Source: Cohnella algarum (GTDB lineage: Bacteria > Bacillota > Bacilli > Paenibacillales > Paenibacillaceae). Taken from it: DNA of 64,000 nucleotides. The position numbers and the translations under genes were made by a program. The notes under the pieces were generated by a model. The model was not told the origin of the DNA. It ran no database searches and worked only from the letters and a program-made list of their open reading frames with translations. Where the stretch lies: NCBI RefSeq assembly GCF_016937515.1, contig NZ_JAFHKM010000002.1, forward strand, positions 1,235,001-1,299,000, given 5' to 3'. Shown one piece after another: positions 1 through 7,571 of the stretch. Within the stretch, counting starts at the first letter, position 1; every line of letters starts with the position of its first letter.

Positions 1-1533
1 GCGCTGTTTCAAAAATCGCAGACATTTACGTTCCGCAATCTCGACCGGTTTACGTCGGGCTCGCTCATTACCCGGTTGACCGGCGACGTCGTGCAGGTTC
101 AAAACCTCGTCCAGATCATTTTGCGGATGCTGATCCGAAGCCTGTTTCTTTTCCTCGGCAGCATCGTCATGGCGCTCGCGATCAGTCCGAGCCTATCGCT
201 GCTGCTCGCCGCCGCCGTTCCCGTGCTCTTTGCGTTTTTGTACGTGCTGCTGCGGCTGTCCGTACCGTTATACCGCGACGTGCAGAAGAAGCTGGACCGC
301 GTCAACACCGTGCTTCAGGAAAATCTGGCGGGCATTCGCGTCGTCAAAGCGTTCGTGCGTGAGCGGTTCGAAAATTCGCGGTTCCGCAAGGCCAACGAGG
401 AACACTACGGCATGTCGGTCCGCGCGGGCCGGCTGCTCGCCGTGAACATGCCGTTCATGACGCTTGCGCTCAATTTGTGCATCGTCGCGGCGCTCTGGCT
501 GGGCGGGGCCCAGACGTGGGAGGGCGGCCTTGAGGTCGGCAGCCTGGCGGCGTTTTTGACGTATACGACGCAGGCGCTCATGTCGATGCTGTCGCTCGGC
601 AATACGCTCGTGAACATTTCGCGCGCCAAAGCGTCCGCCGAGCGGATCGACGAAGTGCTGCGCACCGTGCCGGACATGGCCGAGCCGGAGGCGGACCGTT
701 CCCGGAGCGCCGAATCTGAGGAAAAAGCCGGCGCGGCGGCTTCCCCGGTTTCGAACGGCCCCCGGCCGATCCGGGTCGCGCCGGGCCGCATCGAATTCGA
801 CAACGTCGTCTTCCGCTACCAAGCTTCCGAAGGGGAGCCCGAGCTGCAAGGCATTTGCCTGACGATCGAGCCGGGGCAAACGGTCGGCATTCTCGGCTCG
901 ACCGGCTCCGGCAAGTCGACGCTCGTCAGCCTGCTTCCGCGGCTGTACGATCCGACCGAGGGCCGCGTGCTCATCGGCGGCGTCGACGTGCGCGACATTC
1001 CGTCGGACCGGCTGCGCCAAGAGGTCGGCATCGTCCTGCAGCAGGCGATTTTGTTCAGCGGCACGATTCGGGACAACATCCGGTTCGGCCGGCCCGACGC
1101 CGCGCAGGAAGAAGTCGAGGCGGCCGCCCGGGCGGCGGAGGCGCATGACTTCATTTGCTCGTTTCCGGAAGGCTACGATACCGTCATCGGGCAGAAGGGC
1201 GTCAACCTGTCCGGCGGGCAGAAGCAGCGCATTTCCATTGCGCGGGCGCTCCTCGCCGAGCCGGGCATTCTCATTTTGGACGACAGCACGAGCGCCGTCG
1301 ACCTCGCCACGGAAGCCCGGATCCGGCGGGCGCTGTCCGAACGCCTTCGGGGCTGCACCCGGCTCATCATCGCGCAGCGGGTCACATCGGTAATGGAAGC
1401 CGATAAAATCGTCGTGCTGGAGGACGGGAAAATCGCGGCCGAAGGCACGCACGAGCAACTGCTCGCCGGCAGCGCGATCTACCGCGACATTTACGAATCC
1501 CAGACGGGCAAGGAGGCGATCCGCCATGCTTAA
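1..1533 (+). CDS. ABC exporter half-transporter, degenerate-site subunit (5' partial)
   Basis: This is a membrane-spanning ABC half-exporter whose reading frame is open from base 1, so its N-terminus lies outside the window. The visible part has the last transmembrane helices and a complete ATPase domain: Walker A GSTGSGKST near 894-921, signature LSGGQKQR near 1207, Walker B ending LDDSTSAVD near 1290. The catalytic glutamate after Walker B is aspartate, and the switch histidine is glutamine (IIAQRV). Family knowledge: this is the degenerate half of heterodimeric exporters such as BmrC/BmrD or TM287/288. The stop overlaps the start of the next gene by 8 bp, which has the canonical residues, so the two should form one pump. 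Substrate unknown; drugs or lipids are typical. Confidence 0.93.
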   Translation, partial: ALFQKSQTFTFRNLDRFTSGSLITRLTGDVVQVQNLVQIILRMLIRSLFLFLGSIVMALAISPSLSLLLAAAVPVLFAFLYVLLRLSVPLYRDVQKKLDRVNTVLQENLAGIRVVKAFVRERFENSRFRKANEEHYGMSVRAGRLLAVNMPFMTLALNLCIVAALWLGGAQTWEGGLEVGSLAAFLTYTTQALMSMLSLGNTLVNISRAKASAERIDEVLRTVPDMAEPEADRSRSAESEEKAGAAASPVSNGPRPIRVAPGRIEFDNVVFRYQASEGEPELQGICLTIEPGQTVGILGSTGSGKSTLVSLLPRLYDPTEGRVLIGGVDVRDIPSDRLRQEVGIVLQQAILFSGTIRDNIRFGRPDAAQEEVEAAARAAEAHDFICSFPEGYDTVIGQKGVNLSGGQKQRISIARALLAEPGILILDDSTSAVDLATEARIRRALSERLRGCTRLIIAQRVTSVMEADKIVVLEDGKIAAEGTHEQLLAGSAIYRDIYESQTGKEAIRHA

Positions 1534-3322
1534 CCCGAACGCGAGGCCTCCGCGCGGGATGCCGGTCGCCAAGGAGCGCGCCCGCCATACGACGGCGACG
1601 TTAAAAAGAATATGGGACTACCTGAGCCGGAGCCGCTACGGTCTCGTCGCCGTCGTTCTGCTCGCGATCGCCGGAACCGGGGCCGGGCTCGCCGCCCCCT
1701 ACCTGCTCGGCACGGCGATCGACCGGTTTATTTTGGAACGCGACCGCGAGGGGCTGCTTCGATTGTGCATGATTTTGGCGTCCATTTATGTTTTCAACGG
1801 GGTGGCCGGCTGGCTGCAGGCCCATTTGATGGCGGGAATTTCCCAGCGGACGGTCCGCAGCCTGCGCGACGATCTGTTCGCCCGCCTGCAGAAGCTGCCG
1901 GTCCGTTTTTTCGATCGGACCCCGCTGGGCGACTTGATGAGCCGGGCGACCAACGATATCGAAAACGTTTCGACGACGCTCAACCAAAGTTTTATCCAAA
2001 TCATGACCAGCATGGTCACGCTCGTAGGTTCGTTGATTCTGATGCTGACCTTGAACGTCTGGCTGACGCTCGTCAGCATCGTGACGATTCCGCTCGTCAC
2101 GCTGGCGACCAAGGCGATATCGGCGCGGACGCGGCGGCACTTCGCGGATCAGCAAAGGAGCCTGGGCGAATTGAACGGGTTCATTCAGGAGACGCTGGCC
2201 GGGCAAAAGGCGATCAAGGTGCTGCGCCGCGAGCGCCCGTCGATCGAGCGGTTCGGCGCCATGAACCGCGAGCTGCGGGCGGCCGGAACGAAGGCGCAGA
2301 CGCTGTCGGGCCTGTTCGGGCCGGTCATGAACGTGTTCGGCCACCTGAACTTCATCCTGATCGCGGCGATCGGCGGCTGGATGGCGTTCCGGGAGTGGAC
2401 CACCGTCGGCATGATCGTCAGCTTCCTGAACTATTCCAAGCAGTTCAGCGGGCCGATCAACGAACTGGCCAACCAGTACAACATGATCCAGGCCGGGGTG
2501 GCGGGCGCCGAGCGGGTGTTCGAGATCGCGGACACGGCCACCGAGCACGAGGACGAAGCCGCCGTCGGCGGACTCGACCGGGTGAAGGGCCGCGTCGCGT
2601 TCGAAGGCGTCTCCTTCGGCTACCGTCCCGACAAGCAAACTTTGCGCGACGTCACGTTTACCGCCGAGCCCGGCCAACTGATCGCGCTCGTCGGCCCAAC
2701 CGGCGCGGGCAAAACGACGATCATCAACCTTCTCACCCGATTCTACGAGCTGGATGAGGGCCGCATTACGATCGACGGCAAGGACATCCGCGCCATCGAC
2801 AAAAACGAGCTGCGCAGCCGGCTCGGCATCGTGCTGCAGGACGCGTACACGTTCTCGGACACCGTTCGCGAGAACATCCGGTACGGCCGCCTGGACGCAA
2901 CCGACGAAGAGGTCGTCGCCGCGGCGAAGCTGGCCAACGCCGACGGCTTCATCCGGCGGCTGCCGCACGGCTACGACAGCCCGCTCGCCGCCGAAGGCGG
3001 CAATCTGAGCCAGGGCCAGCGGCAGCTGCTCACGATCGCCCGGGCGATTTTAGCCGACCCGGCCATTCTCATTCTCGACGAGGCGACGAGCAGCGTCGAC
3101 ACGCGGACGGAGCTGCACATCCAACAGGCGATGGCCGCGCTCATGCGCGGGCGCACGAGCTTCGTCATCGCGCACCGGCTCAACACGATCAAAAGCGCCG
3201 ACCTCATCCTCGTCATCGACGGCGGCCGCATCATCGAGCGCGGCACCCATGACGAGCTGCTGGGACGGCAGGGCTTCTACGCGCGGCTGTACAACAGCCA
3301 GTTCGCGCAGCCTGCCGGTTAA
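1526..3322 (+). CDS. ABC exporter half-transporter, catalytic subunit
   Basis: A 598-residue ABC half-exporter with an N-terminal six-helix transmembrane domain (about residues 35-330) and a C-terminal ATPase. Walker A is GPTGAGKTT, the signature is LSQGQRQL, Walker B ends LDEATSSVD with the catalytic glutamate, and the switch is VIAHRL with its histidine. It therefore supplies the working ATP site of the heterodimer with the upstream gene, which carries the matching LSGGQ. The ATG at 1526 lies inside the previous gene, pointing to translational coupling. A strong terminator follows 5 bases after the stop, so the operon ends here. Substrate cannot be told from sequence. Confidence 0.95.
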   Translation: MLNPNARPPRGMPVAKERARHTTATLKRIWDYLSRSRYGLVAVVLLAIAGTGAGLAAPYLLGTAIDRFILERDREGLLRLCMILASIYVFNGVAGWLQAHLMAGISQRTVRSLRDDLFARLQKLPVRFFDRTPLGDLMSRATNDIENVSTTLNQSFIQIMTSMVTLVGSLILMLTLNVWLTLVSIVTIPLVTLATKAISARTRRHFADQQRSLGELNGFIQETLAGQKAIKVLRRERPSIERFGAMNRELRAAGTKAQTLSGLFGPVMNVFGHLNFILIAAIGGWMAFREWTTVGMIVSFLNYSKQFSGPINELANQYNMIQAGVAGAERVFEIADTATEHEDEAAVGGLDRVKGRVAFEGVSFGYRPDKQTLRDVTFTAEPGQLIALVGPTGAGKTTIINLLTRFYELDEGRITIDGKDIRAIDKNELRSRLGIVLQDAYTFSDTVRENIRYGRLDATDEEVVAAAKLANADGFIRRLPHGYDSPLAAEGGNLSQGQRQLLTIARAILADPAILILDEATSSVDTRTELHIQQAMAALMRGRTSFVIAHRLNTIKSADLILVIDGGRIIERGTHDELLGRQGFYARLYNSQFAQPAG

Positions 3323-3326
3323 ACGC

Positions 3327-3370
3327 GCAAGGAGCGCCTTCCGAGGGAGGGCGCTCCTTGCTTCCTTTTG
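3327..3370 (+). terminator. Rho-independent terminator of the ABC exporter operon
   Basis: A perfect 12-bp stem (GCAAGGAGCGCC at 3327-3338 with its complement at 3350-3361) is followed by a T-rich run. It sits 4 bases after the stop at 3322. Confidence 0.9.
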
Positions 3371-3509
3371 GTGCGGGTTTTTTTTGGGGGGGGGTTGCTG
3401 TTTCGCTGATTTGCGGCCGGTTCCGGGCGATTCCGCTGCTTTCGGCGGTTTCGTCCGCTTTTTGCTGCACGAATCCGGCTCGATACACCCGTTTAACGGC
3501 CTCCGAGGC

Positions 3510-3569
3510 CGCCTCGATATCCTTGACCGTCAGCACGAAGTGATCCAAACGATCGAGCTCCAATTTCAA
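3510..3569 (-). pseudogene. Stub of a VOC (glyoxalase-fold) protein gene
   Basis: Reading leftwards from a TTG at 3569, the first 19 or so residues (MKLELDRLDHFVLTVKDIE) match the usual N-terminus of VOC/glyoxalase proteins. A ribosome site (GGGGGG, 8 bases upstream) is still in place. After that the frame runs into sequence with no VOC character and on into the exporter terminator. The remaining roughly 100 residues of a VOC domain are missing, so this is a truncated remnant. A T8-G9 homopolymer tract lies just downstream near 3378-3394 and may mark the breakpoint. Confidence 0.6.
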
Positions 3570-3598
3570 CGGTCTCGCCCCCCTTTCCCCGAATGAAT

Positions 3599-4135
3599 CT
3601 ATTCTTCTTTGATGACCAGCTTTCCGATTTTGTGCCCGATCAGCACAAGCGGGATGACAAAAAGCCCGGCAGGCGCATACGTCAAAATCTCCCGGAGCGT
3701 CAAAATCTCATCCTCGATCAACCGATAAAACAGGTAAATCCCGTAAGGAAGAAGGATCAGCACGCTCGTCACGACTCCGGGCGTAAGCGACCTGGCGAAC
3801 AAAGACTGCCCCACATGCGTCAATACGTGAAAAAGCATGAGCGCGTTCGCGCCGACGAACAAAACAAAGCTTTGCCGCTCGACCGCTAAGTAGGTGACGG
3901 GAACGAAAACGACGAATTCGGTCAATACGGCCGCCGCGAACTGCGACGATTTCACGCCGGCCATACCGTTTACCAAGCCGCCGGCCCAGCCGGGCGCGAT
4001 TCCTTTTATTCTGGCGCCGTGCTTTTTCCACCAGGACTCGACGAAAATGATTTCTTCCAAATCGTGAATCATAAACGCGGCCAGAAACAGCCACATCAAG
4101 GAACCGATCGTGATCGCGGATTCGACGTGAACCAA
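3599..4135 (-). CDS. HXXEE-domain membrane protein
   Basis: A 178-residue membrane protein with about five hydrophobic segments. The motif HDLEE, near residue 24 at the end of the first helix, is the defining HxxEE signature of the family; no biochemical function is established. The start is TTG at 4135 behind AAGGG. The gene stands alone between the exporter operon and the repeat/IS region. I see no terminator or regulator that would link it to a neighbour. Confidence 0.8.
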   Translation of the reverse strand: MVHVESAITIGSLMWLFLAAFMIHDLEEIIFVESWWKKHGARIKGIAPGWAGGLVNGMAGVKSSQFAAAVLTEFVVFVPVTYLAVERQSFVLFVGANALMLFHVLTHVGQSLFARSLTPGVVTSVLILLPYGIYLFYRLIEDEILTLREILTYAPAGLFVIPLVLIGHKIGKLVIKEE

Positions 4136-4420
4136 ATGTTCTTCACCCTTTTTGCCGAATTTAAGCCCTGTACCCTATTATTCTGTGCATATATACTAAG
4201 CCTGGGTCTAACGACTTTTCCGAGAGATAAAAGACGCTTTCGATCACGCCTTAAATATTTCGCCATGCAAATTGTTTGCCAGGCAAAAGAATACCCTCAT
4301 TTAAGGTTCGCTGGAATAAGGTTCGCCGGAAAACCTGCAAAACCTCTTTTTTCCCTCCTCCGGAACGCTTCGGCCACCCGATTTTGCCAGTTCCGGCTTT
4401 CTATGCCTGGCTTCGCTTCA

Positions 4421-4598
4421 GTGGATTTTGTCCAACCCAAAATGGCTTTTTTGCCGATTTCGCAAGCTTCAGTGGATTTTGTCCAATCTGGCGAGGCCTT
4501 TTGGGCAATTCCGTCCAAATTCCAAGTTCCCCGTTGGATAAAATCCACTGTAGACCGGGATTTCCCCGCTTTCCGCTCCGCCGATTGGATAAAATCCA
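4421..4598. repeat. Palindrome element P1, copy A (interrupted by the IS)
   Basis: Four short palindromes start at 4421, 4472, 4533 and 4584: two of type GTGGATTTTGTCCAA, then two of type TTGGATAAAATCCA. The steps are 51, 61 and 51 bp. The spacers match the other copies (GGCGAGGCCTTTT after box 2, CTGTAGACCG after box 3). The right edge of box 4 is cut by the IS at 4598; the rest of the element resumes at 6095. No protein is claimed for it. Confidence 0.85.
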
Positions 4599-6094
4599 CT
4601 ATACATGCAATAAACCTAACGCGAAATCCAGTACCGAGTTGGTTTGTCATTATTATTTCCTTTGACCTAATATTTTACATGTCGTTTGGATGGGGAGAGG
4701 AAAAACGAGCAACAGGGGAGGAATCGCAGAAAAAATTGCCAAAAAAAGGTTTGGATCCAAATGGTTTCGTTACGGGACTAGAATCTTCACAACCTCACGT
4801 TCATTTTTGCCTCTGCCAGGTTGAATCCGAGGGACGGTCTTGGCTTGTTTTCGCTTTTGCCTTCCCCGACTGGTTCGTTCCGTAGGTTTATTCAAGATGG
4901 CGACGAACCGCTTCCACGGGTATTGGCTGTAATGACGCAAATAACGAACAAAGTTAAACAGGGTCAACTTGTTCGGCGTTTGCCGATGCACGAGCTCGCA
5001 CAACAGATAGCTAATGACGCCCAGATACAACTGAGCCCATACGGCATTCGGATCATGGTTGTGAAAGGTGATCGTCGTCAGGTGTTGCTTGATCCACTTA
5101 AAAAACAACTCAATTTGCCATCTGCAGCGATAGACTTCCCCTACGTCCGCGGCGCTAAGATCGAAGCGGTTGGTCAGCAGCCTGTAGGTCCGACCCTTCT
5201 CGTCCTGGAACTCCACCAAGCGAAACGGCCGATGGGTTTTCGTCTTCTTGTCGTAGATCGTGACGGTTGCATCCCGCAGGATCGGCGTGTCGGCCTTCAC
5301 AGGGTGCTCCTGCAATACCGTGAACGTGTTGGTCGTTTTAAGTCGGGCCACAAAGGTAATGCCGTCTTTCGCCCATGCACAAAAGCGCGTGTAATTCACG
5401 TAGCCCCGGTCCAAAATGTAGGTCAGATCCTTGCGTGTCACGAGCTCATCAACCGCCATCTGATCAGAGACCCCAACCGTGGACAAGACGATCCGGTCCG
5501 GAAAGGGATTTTCTTCGTCCAAGCATAGCAGCCGAGTGTGCATCTTCACCCCCTTGGTTCGATCCTGATAAAAGGCCCAATCGCCAAACACAAACGGAAG
5601 AAGGAAACTGCTTGAATCGATAGGGGCCAGTTTACCCAAATGACCAACTCCCTTGGCGCCTGGCATCAGTTGTTGCAGTCGGGAGGCTAACCGTTCGAAG
5701 ATGCACTGCAAGTAATCCAAGGGCAGTTTCGCCAGCTTTCGATTCAGCGTCGAGGCATGAACGGAAGACACGCCAGCCAGTTTTTGAAGATAAGGATCTG
5801 TAGTCAAATGGAGCTGAATATCTTCCAAGGTCTTTCGCTGCTGAATTTCCCCCTCGATACATAACAGGATGGCCGCGGTGATCGTCAATTTCTTCGCATA
5901 GCGATCCGCCAAAGGAAGTTTTCCCATATGGAGCTTAAGTTCTTTTAAACACTTGCGCATAACCGTTTTTTGGTGTATATTGCCCATGGGTTAGTTCTCC
6001 TTTGTAGGGAAATGGGCAATTTTGTCTGCTTCCTCTACAATAGGAGACTTTTTTTATTTTGGCTAGCTTCATGTCAGGTTTTTTGCATACGTAG
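4599..6094 (-). mobile_element. Complete IS4-family insertion sequence, 1,496 bp
   Basis: The ends are imperfect inverted repeats of about 22 bp: CTATACATGCAATAAACC at 4599, and the complement of CTACGTATGCAAAAAACC ending at 6094. The element is flanked by a 13-bp direct repeat, TGGATAAAATCCA, at 4586-4598 and 6095-6107. IS4-type elements make duplications of about 9-13 bp, so this fits. It carries one transposase gene. The target is the core of box 4 of repeat P1, so the insertion site is itself a palindrome. Confidence 0.88.
4770..5987 (-). CDS. IS4-family transposase
   Basis: A 405-residue DDE transposase with an RNase H-like catalytic core. The likely acidic residues are in PIDSSS (near 142), ILDRGYV (near 210) and YRCRWQIELFFKWIK (near 313). 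The last matches the IS4 signature Y-x2-R-x3-E-x6-K exactly. The ATG at 5987 has GGAG nine bases upstream. The frame is intact and the IS has both ends and a target duplication, so the element may still be active. The basic, Arg/Lys-rich C-terminus is probably DNA binding. Confidence 0.95.
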   Translation of the reverse strand: MGNIHQKTVMRKCLKELKLHMGKLPLADRYAKKLTITAAILLCIEGEIQQRKTLEDIQLHLTTDPYLQKLAGVSSVHASTLNRKLAKLPLDYLQCIFERLASRLQQLMPGAKGVGHLGKLAPIDSSSFLLPFVFGDWAFYQDRTKGVKMHTRLLCLDEENPFPDRIVLSTVGVSDQMAVDELVTRKDLTYILDRGYVNYTRFCAWAKDGITFVARLKTTNTFTVLQEHPVKADTPILRDATVTIYDKKTKTHRPFRLVEFQDEKGRTYRLLTNRFDLSAADVGEVYRCRWQIELFFKWIKQHLTTITFHNHDPNAVWAQLYLGVISYLLCELVHRQTPNKLTLFNFVRYLRHYSQYPWKRFVAILNKPTERTSRGRQKRKQAKTVPRIQPGRGKNEREVVKILVP

Positions 6095-6174
6095 TGGATA
6101 AAATCCAACACAGGCTCACGGTCACGGGCCTGCCACACTGGTTTGACGCACTAGCTCGCGGTCACCGGCCTCCG
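6095..6174. repeat. Right remainder of P1 copy A with a small direct repeat
   Basis: After the IS, the second copy of the target duplication (6095-6107) runs into ACACAGGCT, which matches what follows box 4 in the other P1 copies (ACATAGGTT, ACGTAGGCT). Beyond it, CTCACGGTCACGGGCCTGCC at 6115 and CTCGCGGTCACCGGCCTCCG at 6155 form an imperfect 20-bp direct repeat, 40 bp apart. No gene is visible between the IS and the terminator at 6215. Confidence 0.6.
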
Positions 6175-6214
6175 CCCCCAAAGCCATGCGCAACGCCCGC
6201 AAACGCCCCGCATC

Positions 6215-6255
6215 AAAAAAGGACAACAAGCCGCAAACCCGCGGCCCATTGTCCT
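6215..6255 (-). terminator. Rho-independent terminator of the six-gene sugar operon
   Basis: Read on the minus strand, AGGACAA pairs with TTGTCCT around an inner GCCGC/GCGGC stem, followed by TTTTTT (6215-6220 on the plus strand). It lies about 20 bases after the glycosyltransferase stop. Confidence 0.88.
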
Positions 6256-6275
6256 CGTTCGATCAACTTCGTTCT

Positions 6276-7571
6276 TCAGTCCTTAACCTCACTCGGCCCC
6301 CCGCTCCCCAGCCGCTCCAGCAGCGCCAAATACTGCGCCCCGACCGCCTCGATGCCGTATGTCTTCCTCGCTTTGCGCTCGCCCTCGTCCGCCAGCCGGC
6401 TCCGCAGCCGCCCGTCGTCCAGAAGCGCGCAAATGCGATCCGCGCACGCCTCTTCGTCGTTCAGCTCGTACAACGAGACCGCCAGCTCGCCGGTCAGCAG
6501 CTCCGGCAGGGCGCCGACGCGCGGCACGACGGCCGGGCAGCGGCAGGCCATCGCCTCCAGCACGGTCATGCCGAACGACTCGTTCGTCGACGTGCTGACG
6601 TAGACGCCGCCGCCGGAAGAAACGGCGCTGTAAAAACGGTACATCGCGTCGTAATCGATTTTGGGGATCCACTCCAGATTGGCCAGCCCCATTTGCTCCG
6701 TTTTTTCCCGCAGCAGCCGCTTGACCTCCTCGGGAGCGGTGTACCCGCCGACAAGCCAAAACTTCAAATCGCTCCGCCGCTCATTCAGCCGGGCCGCCAC
6801 TTCCAGAAACGACGTCCAGTTTTTGTGCGCATCCAGCTTCCCGACCCACAGCACGATTTTATCCTGCCCGGACCGCGCTGCGCCTGCGGCCGCCGGTTCG
6901 CCAAAACCGGCCCCTGACGGCGCCCCCGAATCCGGCAGTTGCCTCGACTCGCGCTCCCGACCGGACGCATCCGTTCCGCGCCCCTGCCTCGGCTCGCAAT
7001 CCCGACCGGACGCATCCGTTCCGTGCCCTTGCCCCGGCTCGCGCTGCCGGCCGGACGCATCCTGCCCCCGCTCCGGAGCCGCCAATTCCGGCACCCCTGC
7101 CGCCGGATCGAACCGGAACAAATTCATATCCAGGCAGTTGTCGACCGCAATGGCCCCCGAAATGCCCATCTCTTCGAGACGCTCCTTCATATATGCGGAA
7201 GGCGTCAACACGTAGTCGAAAGGCAAATCGTCCTTCGCCTCGGCGAGCTGCCGCAGCGCGTGCTCGTACGTCGTGTGCACCTCGTGAATGACCGTCCCCG
7301 AATCGTTTGTCGACTTAAGCGCGTCGTACAGCTCGTACGTATCGATCGTGATGAGAAAATCGAAATCGTGCGCCTCGATGTACGCCCGAATCTCTTCGAC
7401 GGTCGGAAGAATCCGCACCTTGTCGTAGCCTTCGAACGCAACCCGGCCGCCGTAATCCCCGACGAAGCCGAAATGAACCTCGCACCGGTCCCGCAAAAAT
7501 TTCAGCCGGTTCGCGAGCTGCGTCGTCACGCCGCCGAGAATGCAAAATTGATACAAATAAAAGATTTTCAT
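6276..7571 (-). CDS. GT4-type glycosyltransferase with a tandem-repeat linker
   Basis: A 431-residue GT-B-fold retaining glycosyltransferase. The N-terminal acceptor domain starts MKIFYLYQFC with a GGVTTQ loop; the C-terminal nucleotide-sugar domain holds ESFGMTVLE, an E-x7-E motif. Between them, about residues 165-220, is an inserted hydrophilic linker with about three copies of a 15-residue unit (TDASGRxxEPRQGxG), encoded by a 45-bp DNA repeat. I know of no such insert in this family. The ATG at 7571 overlaps the stop of the beta-propeller gene by 4 bp (ATGA), so the two are coupled. It is the last gene of the operon. Sugar donor and acceptor are unknown. Confidence 0.87.
   Translation of the reverse strand: MKIFYLYQFCILGGVTTQLANRLKFLRDRCEVHFGFVGDYGGRVAFEGYDKVRILPTVEEIRAYIEAHDFDFLITIDTYELYDALKSTNDSGTVIHEVHTTYEHALRQLAEAKDDLPFDYVLTPSAYMKERLEEMGISGAIAVDNCLDMNLFRFDPAAGVPELAAPERGQDASGRQREPGQGHGTDASGRDCEPRQGRGTDASGRERESRQLPDSGAPSGAGFGEPAAAGAARSGQDKIVLWVGKLDAHKNWTSFLEVAARLNERRSDLKFWLVGGYTAPEEVKRLLREKTEQMGLANLEWIPKIDYDAMYRFYSAVSSGGGVYVSTSTNESFGMTVLEAMACRCPAVVPRVGALPELLTGELAVSLYELNDEEACADRICALLDDGRLRSRLADEGERKARKTYGIEAVGAQYLALLERLGSGGPSEVKD
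6945..7080. repeat. 45-bp tandem repeat inside the glycosyltransferase gene
   Basis: The sequence CCGGACGCATCC recurs at 6961, 7006 and 7051, exactly 45 bp apart. The frame is kept because 45 is a multiple of three. Units differ at a few bases, so they are not a recent perfect duplication. The encoded linker length could vary between strains. Confidence 0.85.

Noticed and set aside
4297..4650. Small protein genes in the P1 copies (peptides with LDFVQ, VDFIQ or WIKST; also at 15082-15435, 35105-35386 and 48313-48609)
   Set aside because: The shared peptides are just translations of the palindromes on either strand. The frame breaks at the 62-bp step, no ribosome sites are seen, and spacers do not show codon-like conservation.
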